From a virus: DNA of 64,000 nucleotides. Made by a program: the position numbers and the translations under genes. Location: positions 124,001 to 188,000 of the IMG/VR virus record IMGVR_UViG_3300033992_001502; one strand, given 5' to 3'. Of the stretch, positions 19,101-29,300 are shown one piece after another. A model generated the notes under the pieces. The model searched no databases and had not been told where the DNA came from. It saw only the letters and a list, made by a program, of their open reading frames with translations. Each line of letters begins with the position of its first letter. Position 1 is the first letter of the stretch.

Positions 19101-19424
19101 TCTAACCTAAAAATCGGATTAGACGGAATAACTATTCCACTACACCATCCAGTGTTTGCAGCAGTATCTAACATTGATTCCAAAAAGGAGTGTATTTGGA
19201 CACTATCGTTATTTGGAGAAACTGTGGTTCAAATTAAAGCTAACTCTACTTTTATTTGGAGATTTTCTGAACCTGGAGACTATTTGCTTTCAGTAAAAGT
19301 AACCGATGTCAATAACAACGTATATGAATTAACTAAAGAATTTAATGCGTTTGATCCAAGAACAGTTCACGATTACCAAGATCATATAGAAAACACGTTA
19401 AATCGTAGGAAAGCCTTAATGTAA
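16155..19424 (+). CDS. large baseplate/tail protein, possibly gp7/tail-protein-I-like
   Basis: This 1089-aa protein is the first of the late structural genes. Around residues 190-250 it has PDWKQINQARKEILVNRDQIYPYVGTYKGLINLIDILGY followed by VKEYW in pieces. That pattern (docking helix, GT-x-L-L-LGY, then a W at the strand end) recalls phage P2 tail protein I, to which T4 baseplate wedge gp7 is related. Residues about 510-580 (WTITGPQGYNFSW..IGTYVITSNVYDLQG) and 1008-1065 (WTLSLFGE..PGDYLLSVKVTDVNN) look like PKD/Ig-type beta-sandwiches. A late promoter sits 23 bases upstream. The virion role is well supported by position; the gp7 link is tentative. Confidence 0.8.
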   Translation: MNINNLLFFDKNGESYNFSQNSDGVWEGADYFLPISTALYDVSNLFILESTNSGYRFPVMEPGSKIIAKWITSENSDNFFLFTVAKEDSHTDSTTYITRQTGITIDYEDLLPSGTTNLDLTYPLQLNVSFSPAEEVSYNRTLELYYETSSTTTKIASIYFYGEGEDEDERFRIWLTNFGIKFNREDALLLKDYDLKEGLPDWKQINQARKEILVNRDQIYPYVGTYKGLINLIDILGYRDVLRVKEYWKDADTNSPYYNKFAMVDVTDLMTAGSIDSINLVDLNGQIKKGGKFKKTEFLALAYEFSVASDNYDDDGVPEVEFTTDFEVDEIFYKLNRLSTKLKTEILPVNVVIKDIIGEFIYFDKFNLRNWSDVTYINSLEINDDYNLVINQPVTTSQLLQIRDIKTLYHKTNSTSEFPEISFNTSNINPYEFNQQYPVTSIPSLLTGIQDYYLNLRNYEFAYHGQSNPMQSVDDIDGKVGCPVSLEAYIPDFTLGGLDGSKFIDFANSHFTIGNIRYRNGYEIEWTITGPQGYNFSWRGLLADLVKLPHILPHIGTYVITSNVYDLQGGQNVSHLTVTVLTEEPVIEVFAKIQDKNSYRFRDLHNVTIGQIQNNPIYLQFANIVQTGETSSTLSSHYLDWFTYSNNFGVGNPQNEVQIFTDGIGFEDISTSTNLLKSQWGTGSHAFGQPSLGDYENAMIKDLKMNRMIDLSYVPDRLNGFILDLPTMGVLEFINFADWDVHNSYVVSSYSTSEDLTNQLNASTNPHVSEYRYVLVNGKIHAHAKRQDVTLHRIIRVTDDSGEYYRIYTFCYPFGVYSNGLIDSINTQLATVSRELDEDLLFLDSPFDDCLKRTGETVTSNTTATIPTSFPTNITLTLARAFTFTNGVTIKASSISNPSRWITGTVIQNSPNSIVITTSSSSGSAVSVSDWKFEYVKPVDANASDINYWINKKFVEFTNNQVPEVEMRGYLPSNYDENSFNFSNLKIGLDGITIPLHHPVFAAVSNIDSKKECIWTLSLFGETVVQIKANSTFIWRFSEPGDYLLSVKVTDVNNNVYELTKEFNAFDPRTVHDYQDHIENTLNRRKALM

Positions 19425-19441
19425 GGTTCCCTTGGGTTTGC

Positions 19442-19452
19442 TTAATAAATAA
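19442..19452 (+). promoter_or_regulatory. late promoter (TTAATAAATAA)
   Basis: TTAATAAATAAAAAAG lies in the 51-base gap after the 1089-aa gene, 23 bases before the ATG at 19476. It would drive the run of tail genes from 19476 to about 35535, which follow with gaps of only 5-15 bases or a one-base overlap. Confidence 0.75.
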
Positions 19453-19475
19453 AAAAGACAAAAAATTCTTAAACA

Positions 19476-20534
19476 ATGGCATTTACTAATGTATCCTTAA
19501 ACACTCAAACTCTACTTGAGACTACTTTTATCTCAGACATGCGTCTAATACTTAACGCAAATGTCACTGTGGTAAAGTCAAAACTTGAGGACGTTATTAA
19601 CACTCTTGAAATCGACTTAGTTAATAAGTACATCGGGGTAGACAATTACGTTAACCAAGTAAAAACAAACAATGTTATTCTAGGAAATGGAATAACTTTC
19701 ATGGACTCAACCAATACAATTGGAAGTCTAACAAAAAGTGCTGGCAAGTCAATTCTATCAATTGATAAGTTAATTATTCAAGCCGGTGGAACAATCGATA
19801 TGACTGGAGCAGCAAATGCAATGGCAATCACTCGATTGGGCGTAGGTATTCCATTAGCTAGTGTAACAGCAGATGGATTTTACGTAGGTAACTTAAGTAC
19901 TTCTGTTAAGTCTCAGTTTTACGGAGAAGTTAGTTTTCCAGCGCAAGCAATCACCCAAAGTACGGAAGGTTCAACTAATACAGTTGTTACAACTACCGCA
20001 ATTAATGTTAGTAGTACTGACTACTATTACGGAGTTCTTAAACTAAGTAAAACAAGCAAGCAATTCATCTATGTCACAATTAAATGTGCAGATAACAGCC
20101 CATCTTCAAGTAAGCCGATTATCTTATTTGTTTACGAAGACGTTGCAAGCCGCCCAGACAATGGACAAAGCTTCACTGTGATTGTTAAAGAATACATAAA
20201 TTCAAGTTCAGCTACAATTGCAACAACTAACTGGGGAGACATTAAAATTCTTCCAGGATTTACTCTACTTGCAAACGGTACTCCAGGATTAATTAATTCA
20301 GGAACCCTAGTTGCACAAACTACTGCGAGTACAGCAATCGGCCAATTAGCAGCTGGAACACCAGTGCAACATATCACCACTTATAATACAAACGTGCAAG
20401 CTTCAACTACTAGTTCTAGACTATTTGGTTCTAGTGTAACTTTAACCAAGTTCGAAAATACAATGTCTGGCCTTAATTTCGTAAGTTCAAGATTCGTTAT
20501 CACAAGCTCACACAACATTGAAATAACAAACTAA
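19476..20534 (+). CDS. putative virion/tail protein, 352 aa
   Basis: I do not recognise this protein. Residues 1-60 are probably helical (LETTFISDMRLILNANVTVVKSKLEDVINTLEIDL), a typical start for a trimeric or baseplate-attached fibre. The rest is Ser/Thr/Asn-rich beta structure (GGTIDMTGAANAMAITRLG, then alternating strands to the C-terminus). The low Cys and high Thr/Ser content matches tail fibre or baseplate decoration proteins. It follows a late promoter, and a 12-base gap separates it from the next gene, so it heads a tail operon. Confidence 0.7.
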   Translation: MAFTNVSLNTQTLLETTFISDMRLILNANVTVVKSKLEDVINTLEIDLVNKYIGVDNYVNQVKTNNVILGNGITFMDSTNTIGSLTKSAGKSILSIDKLIIQAGGTIDMTGAANAMAITRLGVGIPLASVTADGFYVGNLSTSVKSQFYGEVSFPAQAITQSTEGSTNTVVTTTAINVSSTDYYYGVLKLSKTSKQFIYVTIKCADNSPSSSKPIILFVYEDVASRPDNGQSFTVIVKEYINSSSATIATTNWGDIKILPGFTLLANGTPGLINSGTLVAQTTASTAIGQLAAGTPVQHITTYNTNVQASTTSSRLFGSSVTLTKFENTMSGLNFVSSRFVITSSHNIEITN

Positions 20535-20546
20535 TAACTAACTACT

Positions 20547-22727
20547 ATGGCAGTTGCACCATTAATAAAACCAATTCAAACCCAGAAAGGAATGTTCTAT
20601 TCTTTTCAAAGTGCGATTGAAGACTTAAGCTTAACATTTAACAATAATACAAATAAGTTTAAGTTTTCTAAATTCGCCCTGTTACGTATTCCAGAAATAG
20701 GTATACCAACTACTATGGAAACTGATAACAAAGTACAGTTTATTGCGCAAGGTGAAACTCCAATCATTAATAATTTATCAGTAAATGAAAATATTAACCT
20801 AGCTCAAAGTTTCCAAAATTACGCTCTAAATTTCGAGAGTTTGCTGATTTCACAATCGTCATACAATCGAGAAAAAAAGCTAAATGTTTCCGAAAGAGTT
20901 TTTTGGAAGTGGTTAAAGGAGCTTGGAGCAGTTCGTTGGAGAGACGCTAACTCAACTGAAGTTAATCAATCACTACCGGTTAGTGAAAAAAGATGGGCAG
21001 AAGACTGGTACGATCCAACTACTTCTACCTATGACCGAGTAGTTAAGTATATTGGAGAAATTGATGTAGTTAACTCAGTTCGCAGCAAAGATAATTCATA
21101 CAGCGAATTGTACATTCACGTGCCAACTAATGTTGGAACTACTCCAACTGTCTTATTCAAGTCAAAGCCTGACGAGAATTACGGTCCAGGAATGGTAATC
21201 GTAAATACGCCAGGGGATCCACTTGACGCGGAATACTTAAACGGTAGACACTACACAGACACTCATCCATTTGCTGGAATGGGGTTAGAAGCGTTTTATG
21301 ACTTAGATTCAAACGCGGTAACTACATATACTTCGAATATTTTAAATACTACACCGGTTGCTACCGGATTCTGGTGGGGAGCATCATCTGTCAATAATTC
21401 ATATTACACTGATCAGGCTGCATACTTTGGAACACCTTACAATACTGGAAGCTCTGCTCCAAAAACTCAAAGAATCAAAAAGACCTACACTGCAGGTTTA
21501 AATACCAGAACAGTCGAGTACCTTAGATCAACCCACGACGGTATGACTATTGATTTTGACTTAACTGACTACTTAATTGCTTCTCAAAATACAACAATCA
21601 AATCATTCTCTCAACTAAATGACAGCGTTGGAAATGAGGATTTTGAATTTAATGCAATTTTAGTTTACTATGACGTATATGATCCAGCGCCAAACGCGGT
21701 AGCCGGCACCGAACCAGTTAGCGTTTCTAACTTATATGGAGTTTACTTCCTAAACCGAGTGGTTCAAAGCGGAAGTGAATTTATTATCCCAATGATCACC
21801 AAAAACAAACCGGATACTATTAATAAAACTAATGGTAACTCGTTTGCATTCAAAGTAAACCTTAAATTTGATACTTCAATTGAAGATGTTTCAGTTGAAA
21901 AATCAATTAATGACTACAATACATTTTCATTGAACTTGTTTACCGATGTATTGACTGAAATTAGACAGCTTCAAACTAAATTTAACGATAAATTAGCGGC
22001 TCTTGAGAATTTAAGAGTTAACGTCGATACCGCAAAAGACGCATTATTAAATTCAACTGCGATGTCTAGCTTAGCTAAAAGAATCGCCGTATTGGAAACA
22101 ACTGTTTCTGCATCAAGTGCAGCCTTTGCCGAGTCAACTGCAATTATGGATTTAATCGGGAGCACAAATGATAGAATAGACGAGATTTTAACAGGAACAA
22201 CTTCATTGCAAATATCATATAATATGGATGCATTCAAGCCAGGTTACGGAATTTCTCTTGGAAAACTTATCCCAGGTCAAATTACAATAGGATCAAACGT
22301 TCAAGGCTATTCAGATATAACCGAAGTCGACTTTAGTACAAATGCATTAGGCGTAAAAACCGTTTCATTAGGAATCTCATCAACTCAAATCCGACATCTA
22401 AAATTAAATGGATCAAGTAGCCCAATTCCATTTAATCTTTCTCAAGATTTAACGATTTACATAGATGATTCTATTAATACTTGGAAGAAGGGTCAGCTAC
22501 TTAAAGTAGTATGTGACTCTCCAATTATTCCTGGGCCGTACACAATAACACTAAAAACTGATTCACAAAACATCACAAATGCACTGTCAGCAAACAGCGT
22601 ACTTATAGCAACATTAACCGCTGCGGATTTTCCAACAAACTACGGAAGAACTGCTAAGCCTATTATAGAAATTGTTTGTACAAATGCTGAAACTTTAACG
22701 TTTGCGGTTGATAAAATAATAAGATAA
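20547..22727 (+). CDS. putative tail/baseplate protein, 726 aa
   Basis: This family is not recognised. The N-terminal half holds several aromatic-rich motifs (ERVFWKWLKELGAVRW at about 115-130, EKRWAEDWYDPTTSTYDR at about 150-168) that suggest a conserved folded core rather than a repetitive fibre. Residues about 464-551 form a likely coiled coil (LTEIRQLQTKFNDKLAALENLR, and AKRIAVLETTVSAS), probably a trimerisation stem. The C-terminus is beta-rich. It lies between two other structural genes with gaps of 12 and 5 bases, in the operon from the late promoter at 19442. A baseplate-to-fibre connector is plausible but unproven. Confidence 0.75.
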   Translation: MAVAPLIKPIQTQKGMFYSFQSAIEDLSLTFNNNTNKFKFSKFALLRIPEIGIPTTMETDNKVQFIAQGETPIINNLSVNENINLAQSFQNYALNFESLLISQSSYNREKKLNVSERVFWKWLKELGAVRWRDANSTEVNQSLPVSEKRWAEDWYDPTTSTYDRVVKYIGEIDVVNSVRSKDNSYSELYIHVPTNVGTTPTVLFKSKPDENYGPGMVIVNTPGDPLDAEYLNGRHYTDTHPFAGMGLEAFYDLDSNAVTTYTSNILNTTPVATGFWWGASSVNNSYYTDQAAYFGTPYNTGSSAPKTQRIKKTYTAGLNTRTVEYLRSTHDGMTIDFDLTDYLIASQNTTIKSFSQLNDSVGNEDFEFNAILVYYDVYDPAPNAVAGTEPVSVSNLYGVYFLNRVVQSGSEFIIPMITKNKPDTINKTNGNSFAFKVNLKFDTSIEDVSVEKSINDYNTFSLNLFTDVLTEIRQLQTKFNDKLAALENLRVNVDTAKDALLNSTAMSSLAKRIAVLETTVSASSAAFAESTAIMDLIGSTNDRIDEILTGTTSLQISYNMDAFKPGYGISLGKLIPGQITIGSNVQGYSDITEVDFSTNALGVKTVSLGISSTQIRHLKLNGSSSPIPFNLSQDLTIYIDDSINTWKKGQLLKVVCDSPIIPGPYTITLKTDSQNITNALSANSVLIATLTAADFPTNYGRTAKPIIEIVCTNAETLTFAVDKIIR

Positions 22728-22732
22728 ACTAA

Positions 22733-25700
22733 ATGGCAGACAAATCATCATTAACGGATTACTTAGCAGAACTTGGAGTTGATGTTAACAATATGCAGGA
22801 GTTTTTATTAAAACTTTCTACATCACTTTCCACAACCGCAAAAAGCGTCAATGTAAATCAAACTTTACAAGACGGTTCTACTCAAGTGTTCACAATCCCG
22901 TCATTTACCTATCTAGACAATAGAGTTTCCAACCTTGATGCTAAAATTACTGAATTACTAAGCGGCAATGCAAATCAATTAGGAGTAAAGGATGCAGATG
23001 GAAATCTTAGAACATTTGAATTAAAAGATATTTCTTCAGTAATCTCTGATCTAGAAAATGTTACTAATACTGGAGTTGCCGTACCTTCAAGTTTTAATTA
23101 CAAAACTAACTGGTTTTTTGAATCATTCTTAAATCCATTATTGTATATTAATATCGACACAGCAACTTTAACAACTGATCCAGATATTAACCGTTTTGAA
23201 GTTAGGCGATTGATCATTACTTCAACATCTGCTACTGAAATTGCATATTTTGATACAAATTACAAAGGCATAAATAACCTTTCATATTCTGCAGTAATTA
23301 GCGATTTAGGGACTAGGGCTATCGATTATTTCGAAGATTCAAGCGAATTGACTCTACCGCCAGCAACAAATACAGTTAGGGGAACATTTGATATTTTAGA
23401 TATTTTAGAAGATTCATCTACTGCCGTAATTGGCGGACAAACTTTAACTGAGCAGGTTCGTAAGTATCGTTTAAGCTCTTTAAAATACACAAGTTTAGCA
23501 ACTAGTGGAGACGTTGAAAAAACTCTACAGGCTGGAAATATCTTAATCAGCTCAAATAATTCAGAGTATAAAATTAAGTCAGTTGACTCAAACTCAAAAA
23601 CCATTATTCTGGAAAATACTTTTGGAGTTGATGGATTAGCAGTCGGCGCAGCCCAACTAAGAATGAAACCTATTTTAACTAGGTCTTCATTAGTTCAATT
23701 AAACCTAGGTTATAACGAAAGAAATATTATCTTCTTAAAACCAATAAGCGACCGACTAGCCGTCACGACTGATCAATTTTCGCAAGGATTTGGAATCTTA
23801 ACCAATGAGTTACAGATTACAATGAATAACGGAAAACAAATGACGCTAACTGATTTTTACCAGACATTCGTTTCTGATTTCGGTATGTTATTCCTAAGTT
23901 ATGCTAAAGAGAAAAAATTACCTTCAGCTCTAGGAGATACTCCAAATACCGTAACTATCGCTGCGGAAAATTTTAAAGTTATTCAAACTGATCAGCACAT
24001 TCAAGACGCTGATAATACGTTAGGTATTAAGCAAAAAATTTCAGCAAAAGAGCAAGCCTCTTCTCAAATTAGGGAAATTGATACTCAGATTTCTGATACT
24101 AGAGCTAATTTAAACACAAACGCTTCATTAAATGAAGCACAGCGACTAAAACTACAAAAGGACTTAACTAATTTTGCGGATAAGCGATTGACTTTGACTA
24201 AAAGTCAGCAAAGTTTAATTTCAGATATTACCACCTCAATTAAATCAACTCCCAGCTTTATAACTAATCCAATGTATAGTGTTAGAGGATTTTGGGCAAT
24301 ACCTGAACCTAGAACTACTTTACATGGAGTTCAACAAGTAGCTCAGTTTAAAATAGCATATCGAACACTAAGTAAAACTGGAAGCACTAAACCTGCTGAT
24401 CAACTTGAGTTTGTTGACGCAAGCGGAAATAAAGTTACTGGAGCATTTTCTCCATGGACAGAATTCAAATCTAAGTCTAGAGCTAAAATTTATAATTCAG
24501 CGACTGGATTCTATGAATGGGCAGATGAAAATATCTCTGATCCAAACGAAGTAAATTCAAACCAATTAGATATTCCAATTAAAAAAGGAGAAGTTCTTGA
24601 AATTAGAATAAAGAGTTTATCTGAAGCTGGATGGCCTGATTCACCAGTTGAATCCGCATGGTCTGATAGTATTTTAGTTGAATTTCCAGCAAATATCGAA
24701 ACTGCCGAAGATGCAACAATTGTTTCTCAACAGGCATTTGCTGAAGAAACTAAAATATCATTTCAAGAAGAGCTTAACTCAAAGGGATTAGACATTCACT
24801 TAGGAACTTCATTTACTACTAGAGATAAGTACTACGCTCATAAATCAGAAGATATTGCAAGTGGATTCTTTGCAACTGATGGAAATATTGTTGATCTATA
24901 CACTAAATTGAAATCTATATCAGATTCTCTTTCCGCTGTACAGACGGCCTTATCTACTGGTGCTGGTGCATTAACTGTAAGTATCGTTGATCAAGTAGGT
25001 AATACCAAGACTTTAACTAACGGTCAAAGCCTTGAACTATTCGCTGGATACTACAAAGATTTAATCAAAGATACTAGCGTAACTCCAGTTGCATATAACC
25101 ACGGTAAAGTAGTAGCAGTTCAATACTTAATTCAACTGCAAAATACTTCACAAACTCCTCTTCAATTAATTTCAACATTAAACGGGGGAATTGGAGAAAC
25201 CGCAACTCTATCTGATCCAACTGCCTACCCTACGGTAAATTATCATACTAACCTAAGATATGACACAGCTCCTATTGCAATTAACAATTCAACTACTTCA
25301 GTATTAGGATCGTTTATTCAAAAGGATGCATACCAGTCGTCTCAAGTAAAGAGCCAATTTGTTTATTCTAGATATAAAAACGTAACTCTTGCAAATACTC
25401 TGTACTCTGGAGATAATTTAGCAGTCGGCGTTACTTATTCAAATGCCGTTTCCGGAAATTATGCATATAATGGAAGAACCGTCAGTGCAGTAACTGTACC
25501 TTACGTATACGGACACTATTTACCATTTAACCCAACTCTAACCACTATTCCAGGATATGCAACTAGTGCTAATCCTAAAGTTTGGAATGGAACTCTTGAT
25601 GCAAACCAAGCTCCAATCGGCGGAGGAAAACTAAGCGAATTCTGTATTCATAAAGACCACCCATACATTAAAGTAGGCGGTGCATACAATATCGCTTGGA

Positions 25701-26332
25701 ATAATACAACATTGACTATTGCTAGACCAGCGTATTCGACTGGCGCAACTAATCAACTGTATTTACCGTTTAGCCAAGCAATTCACTCTGAGATAACTGA
25801 AGCTGAGGGAACAAACGCGTTCGGCGCACTACATTACCAACAAGCAGTGTACAGTGATGCTGCTCCAGTAAACGTTACTGCCCCAGTTACAAGTGCAAAC
25901 ATGAGAGAAAACCAATATCCTATAAAAAATGGATATTTAATAGAAGACGCTTACTTAATTGGTAAGTACACATGTGGTGCTTACTTATCAATTGCACCAT
26001 CTTCTCATGCTAATATATCAGTAGACGGATTAAGCCCAGCAGGTTCACAAAAAATGTTGGAGTTCGGAGCAGACTCAGCAATTAAGATTCCATTAATCTT
26101 CCAATTCCGAGCATCTGATGCCCTAGGCTATGTAGGCGGATGGCGTTCAGCTGTTCCAGCTGGATTAAAAAATGTTAAGTACTCTAAGAAAATAGGAATT
26201 GATATTTACTCATTAAATTCAGTTTTCTCATTTGATGTAACTGTTAAAACACAATACGAGAAAGAAACAGCAGTAGTTACTCCAGTAAGTCAATTATCGA
26301 TTAACTCAACTGGGATAAGTGCTTCTGCTTAA
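22733..26332 (+). CDS. large tail/baseplate structural protein, 1199 aa
   Basis: I cannot name the family. Residues 1-30 form a short helix (SLTDYLAELGVDVNNMQEFLLKLS). Beta-rich domains follow. Residues about 436-502 are a strong heptad-type coiled coil (SQIREIDTQISDTRANLNTN..LQKDLTNFADKRLTLTKSQQSL). The next domain (about 520-655: VRGFWAIPEP..QVAQFKIAYRTLS..EVLEIRIKSLSEAGWPDSP) looks like a fibronectin type III/Ig-like module, common in phage tail proteins. The C-terminal half is Tyr/Asn/Thr-rich, with HYLPFNPT and GAYNIAWNN type strands that suggest a receptor-contacting domain. It starts five bases after the previous stop with an A-rich leader. A structural role is supported by context, size and domain style. 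Confidence 0.78.
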   Translation: MADKSSLTDYLAELGVDVNNMQEFLLKLSTSLSTTAKSVNVNQTLQDGSTQVFTIPSFTYLDNRVSNLDAKITELLSGNANQLGVKDADGNLRTFELKDISSVISDLENVTNTGVAVPSSFNYKTNWFFESFLNPLLYINIDTATLTTDPDINRFEVRRLIITSTSATEIAYFDTNYKGINNLSYSAVISDLGTRAIDYFEDSSELTLPPATNTVRGTFDILDILEDSSTAVIGGQTLTEQVRKYRLSSLKYTSLATSGDVEKTLQAGNILISSNNSEYKIKSVDSNSKTIILENTFGVDGLAVGAAQLRMKPILTRSSLVQLNLGYNERNIIFLKPISDRLAVTTDQFSQGFGILTNELQITMNNGKQMTLTDFYQTFVSDFGMLFLSYAKEKKLPSALGDTPNTVTIAAENFKVIQTDQHIQDADNTLGIKQKISAKEQASSQIREIDTQISDTRANLNTNASLNEAQRLKLQKDLTNFADKRLTLTKSQQSLISDITTSIKSTPSFITNPMYSVRGFWAIPEPRTTLHGVQQVAQFKIAYRTLSKTGSTKPADQLEFVDASGNKVTGAFSPWTEFKSKSRAKIYNSATGFYEWADENISDPNEVNSNQLDIPIKKGEVLEIRIKSLSEAGWPDSPVESAWSDSILVEFPANIETAEDATIVSQQAFAEETKISFQEELNSKGLDIHLGTSFTTRDKYYAHKSEDIASGFFATDGNIVDLYTKLKSISDSLSAVQTALSTGAGALTVSIVDQVGNTKTLTNGQSLELFAGYYKDLIKDTSVTPVAYNHGKVVAVQYLIQLQNTSQTPLQLISTLNGGIGETATLSDPTAYPTVNYHTNLRYDTAPIAINNSTTSVLGSFIQKDAYQSSQVKSQFVYSRYKNVTLANTLYSGDNLAVGVTYSNAVSGNYAYNGRTVSAVTVPYVYGHYLPFNPTLTTIPGYATSANPKVWNGTLDANQAPIGGGKLSEFCIHKDHPYIKVGGAYNIAWNNTTLTIARPAYSTGATNQLYLPFSQAIHSEITEAEGTNAFGALHYQQAVYSDAAPVNVTAPVTSANMRENQYPIKNGYLIEDAYLIGKYTCGAYLSIAPSSHANISVDGLSPAGSQKMLEFGADSAIKIPLIFQFRASDALGYVGGWRSAVPAGLKNVKYSKKIGIDIYSLNSVFSFDVTVKTQYEKETAVVTPVSQLSINSTGISASA

Positions 26333-26347
26333 AATAAAAATTAAATA

Positions 26348-29300
26348 GTGGCGAATCCAAATTTAACATACACTCAATTAGCTGAGAGAAATGTCAGTTT
26401 TCAATTATTACGAACTAACCCTAAATTAACAACTAATTTAAAGTTAACCGTTGATTCAGTTGGAGATCTGTGGTTTAATTCAATTGACGCTAACGAAAAA
26501 TTAGCGAATCAAAAATACAAACGATTCTCAATAAATGAGAATTCAAGCCATGAAGTTAATTTATATAAGTTCTATGATAATGGAAAAACTCCATCCACTA
26601 TTGCCTATGAAGTTGGTTCAACTATTGGGAAAACCGCGACAGCTAAAGATCTAAAAGATCAATATGACTTTGACTTGTATACAAGTGGCGCGAAGTACTT
26701 ATCAAGTAGACAATACTCTGAGAAATTTACTTACTTAGCTCCATTATACGTAGACCAAATCATTCCGACTAAATTCGTAATATTTAAAGTTCCTGGGCCT
26801 TCTAACTATACAGCTGGCCAAGGAAAGGACCTAGACGGTATTGTTAAACCTGAGGATTTCGCAACTGACTTATTTAAAAATGCGACCGTCGTTAAAGTAT
26901 TTGACATGGGGCCTACTTCCAAGATAGGAAAATACTTGGAAAACATAAAGAAGAATCCAATGTTTACAAAAAATCCACTTTATGTTAATTATAAAGCGGA
27001 CGGGTTTTCGATATACCGAGGTCCTTCTATTAAAACTGGAACATACGTTGAACTTCCTGAGCAATTAAGTACGGTCTTAACTAGAGCTCTTCCATTATTA
27101 AAAGTTGAGCAATTTATAACTCAAGGATTTGAGAGAAATAATATAGTTCACCCTAGTATTTTAAATCTGGAATTTTTATTTAATGACGATACGTCTAACC
27201 CTTACGAATTTAATAGGTATTTTGGATTCTATTGCAACGATATTGATTTAGAAACATTTGATATTGACTTAACTGCAATGTTTAATTCAAAAATCACAGC
27301 ATCAGATTCAATAGACATATCAACTGCTCTTGCTAGTTCAGAAATAGGTGGAGGCACAGTTAAAACAATAACAGTTGATCCAGCTACCGATAAAATGTAT
27401 ATTGGTGGAACATTCACTAGTTATAATGGATATCCAGCAAATGGAATAATCCGTCTTAACTCAACTGGCGAAATTGACTTTTCATTTCATTACGGAAGTG
27501 GTTTTTCCCCAGCTAAAGTTGAATCAATTGAACTTGATAAATTTGGAAAAGTATACGTTGGTGGAGAAATGCTATCGTATAATGGAACACCAATTAGCAA
27601 TTTTATAAAATTAAATACAGACGGTTCAATCGAATCGACTGATTTTTCATTTGACTCAACTGTACGTACAATCCACATAACTCCATCACAGGACATTTAC
27701 GTTGGAGGTACTTTTACCGAATACACAAATAGTGGAGATGTATTACCATCAGTTGGACTAGTTAAAATTAATTTAGACGGAGTCGCTGACTCGTCGTTTG
27801 ATGTCGGCTCTACTGGATTTAGTGGAGGCGCCGGACTAGTTAAGAAACTAATAGTAAATTCCTCGAATAAAGTTATTGTAATTGGGGATTTTACTAGCTA
27901 CAAAGGAACCACCGCAAACGGCATTGTTCAGTTAACGAACACCGCCACTATCGATTCAACTTTTGTATATGGAACTGGTTTCAATAATGTCTCTACTGTA
28001 AATGATATTGTGTTAGACGAAGTAGGCGAAGTTTATGTAGCCGGTGGATTCACCAGTTATAATTCAAATACAGTTAATCGATTAATTAAATTAACTGAGG
28101 CTGGTGCAATCGATCTAGCATTTAATTATCAAACTGGAGCAAATGGCACCATTTCTAAAATATCACTAGACTTAAATGGAAATTTTTACATAGGTGGAGC
28201 ATTCACGTCATATAAAGGAGTTCCAGCTAGAGGAATTGCTAGAATATTTAAAAATGGAGAACTTGATTTTTCATTTAATACTTCAACCGGCCTTAGTCCT
28301 CAATCCGTTACTGATATAGTGGTTCATGATGAATCTCATATTTATGTAGCTGGAGGATTTACTAAATTTCAGGAAGTTACAACTGGAGGACTGCTTAATT
28401 TAGCAAATGTTGGAATCGATAATGATCAGTTGATACCAATCAACTATAAACAAACAGATGACATATCATTTTTATTAACTAATCCAACTGGGGTTAAACT
28501 AAGAGGTATGAATCTTACGCAAGACTTATCTGATCTAACTAATAACCGTACATCAAAAGACACATTATTCTTTCCATACTTAAAAACAAAAGACGGAGAT
28601 ATTCACTTAATAAATTCAGAAGATTGGAATCAATCTGGTAGTATTGTTGACTTTAAAATAGACAATACTTCATTTGATTTAGGTTTAACATTTGGCCCAA
28701 AAGAATTAGTTACTCAAGAGATTGCAGAGATTTCAACGAAAGACTCTAAATCAACTATATCAATTGAAATTATTTCAAAGCCAAACCACTTAGATAAAAT
28801 TCGAATCTACCACCCAAGTGGATCAGTTATTGATTCACTAGACCTAAATGGAAAATACGATGAGCTTGTATTTACTCGAAATTATTTACCTATTACTACA
28901 CCGTATACTTTAGCCTATTCAGCAGGGATATCAACTATCTACGTTAATGGCGACCGTGATCTCGATCAAATCGCACAATCAATATCCGATATCTCAGATA
29001 TTCTAAATAATACATCAATTAGTGGAGTAACTTTAAACACTACATCGTTTCTACAAACAAATCGATTCGGAGATGCATACGGTGAATTAAAAGTTAAAGT
29101 TCTTCCAGTTTCAAGTAGTTACAATTTTGTCAAATTAAATAATTCAGTAACTACTGATATTGTTTACGCAGATGGTGGATTTTTAAATAAATCCCATGCA
29201 ATAATTGATATTGGAAATATTTCCAAGTTAACTCAATTACTAGATACTCTAGTAATTAAAACTGATCAAAACTGGTCAAGCATTAGTCGATTATGCAACG

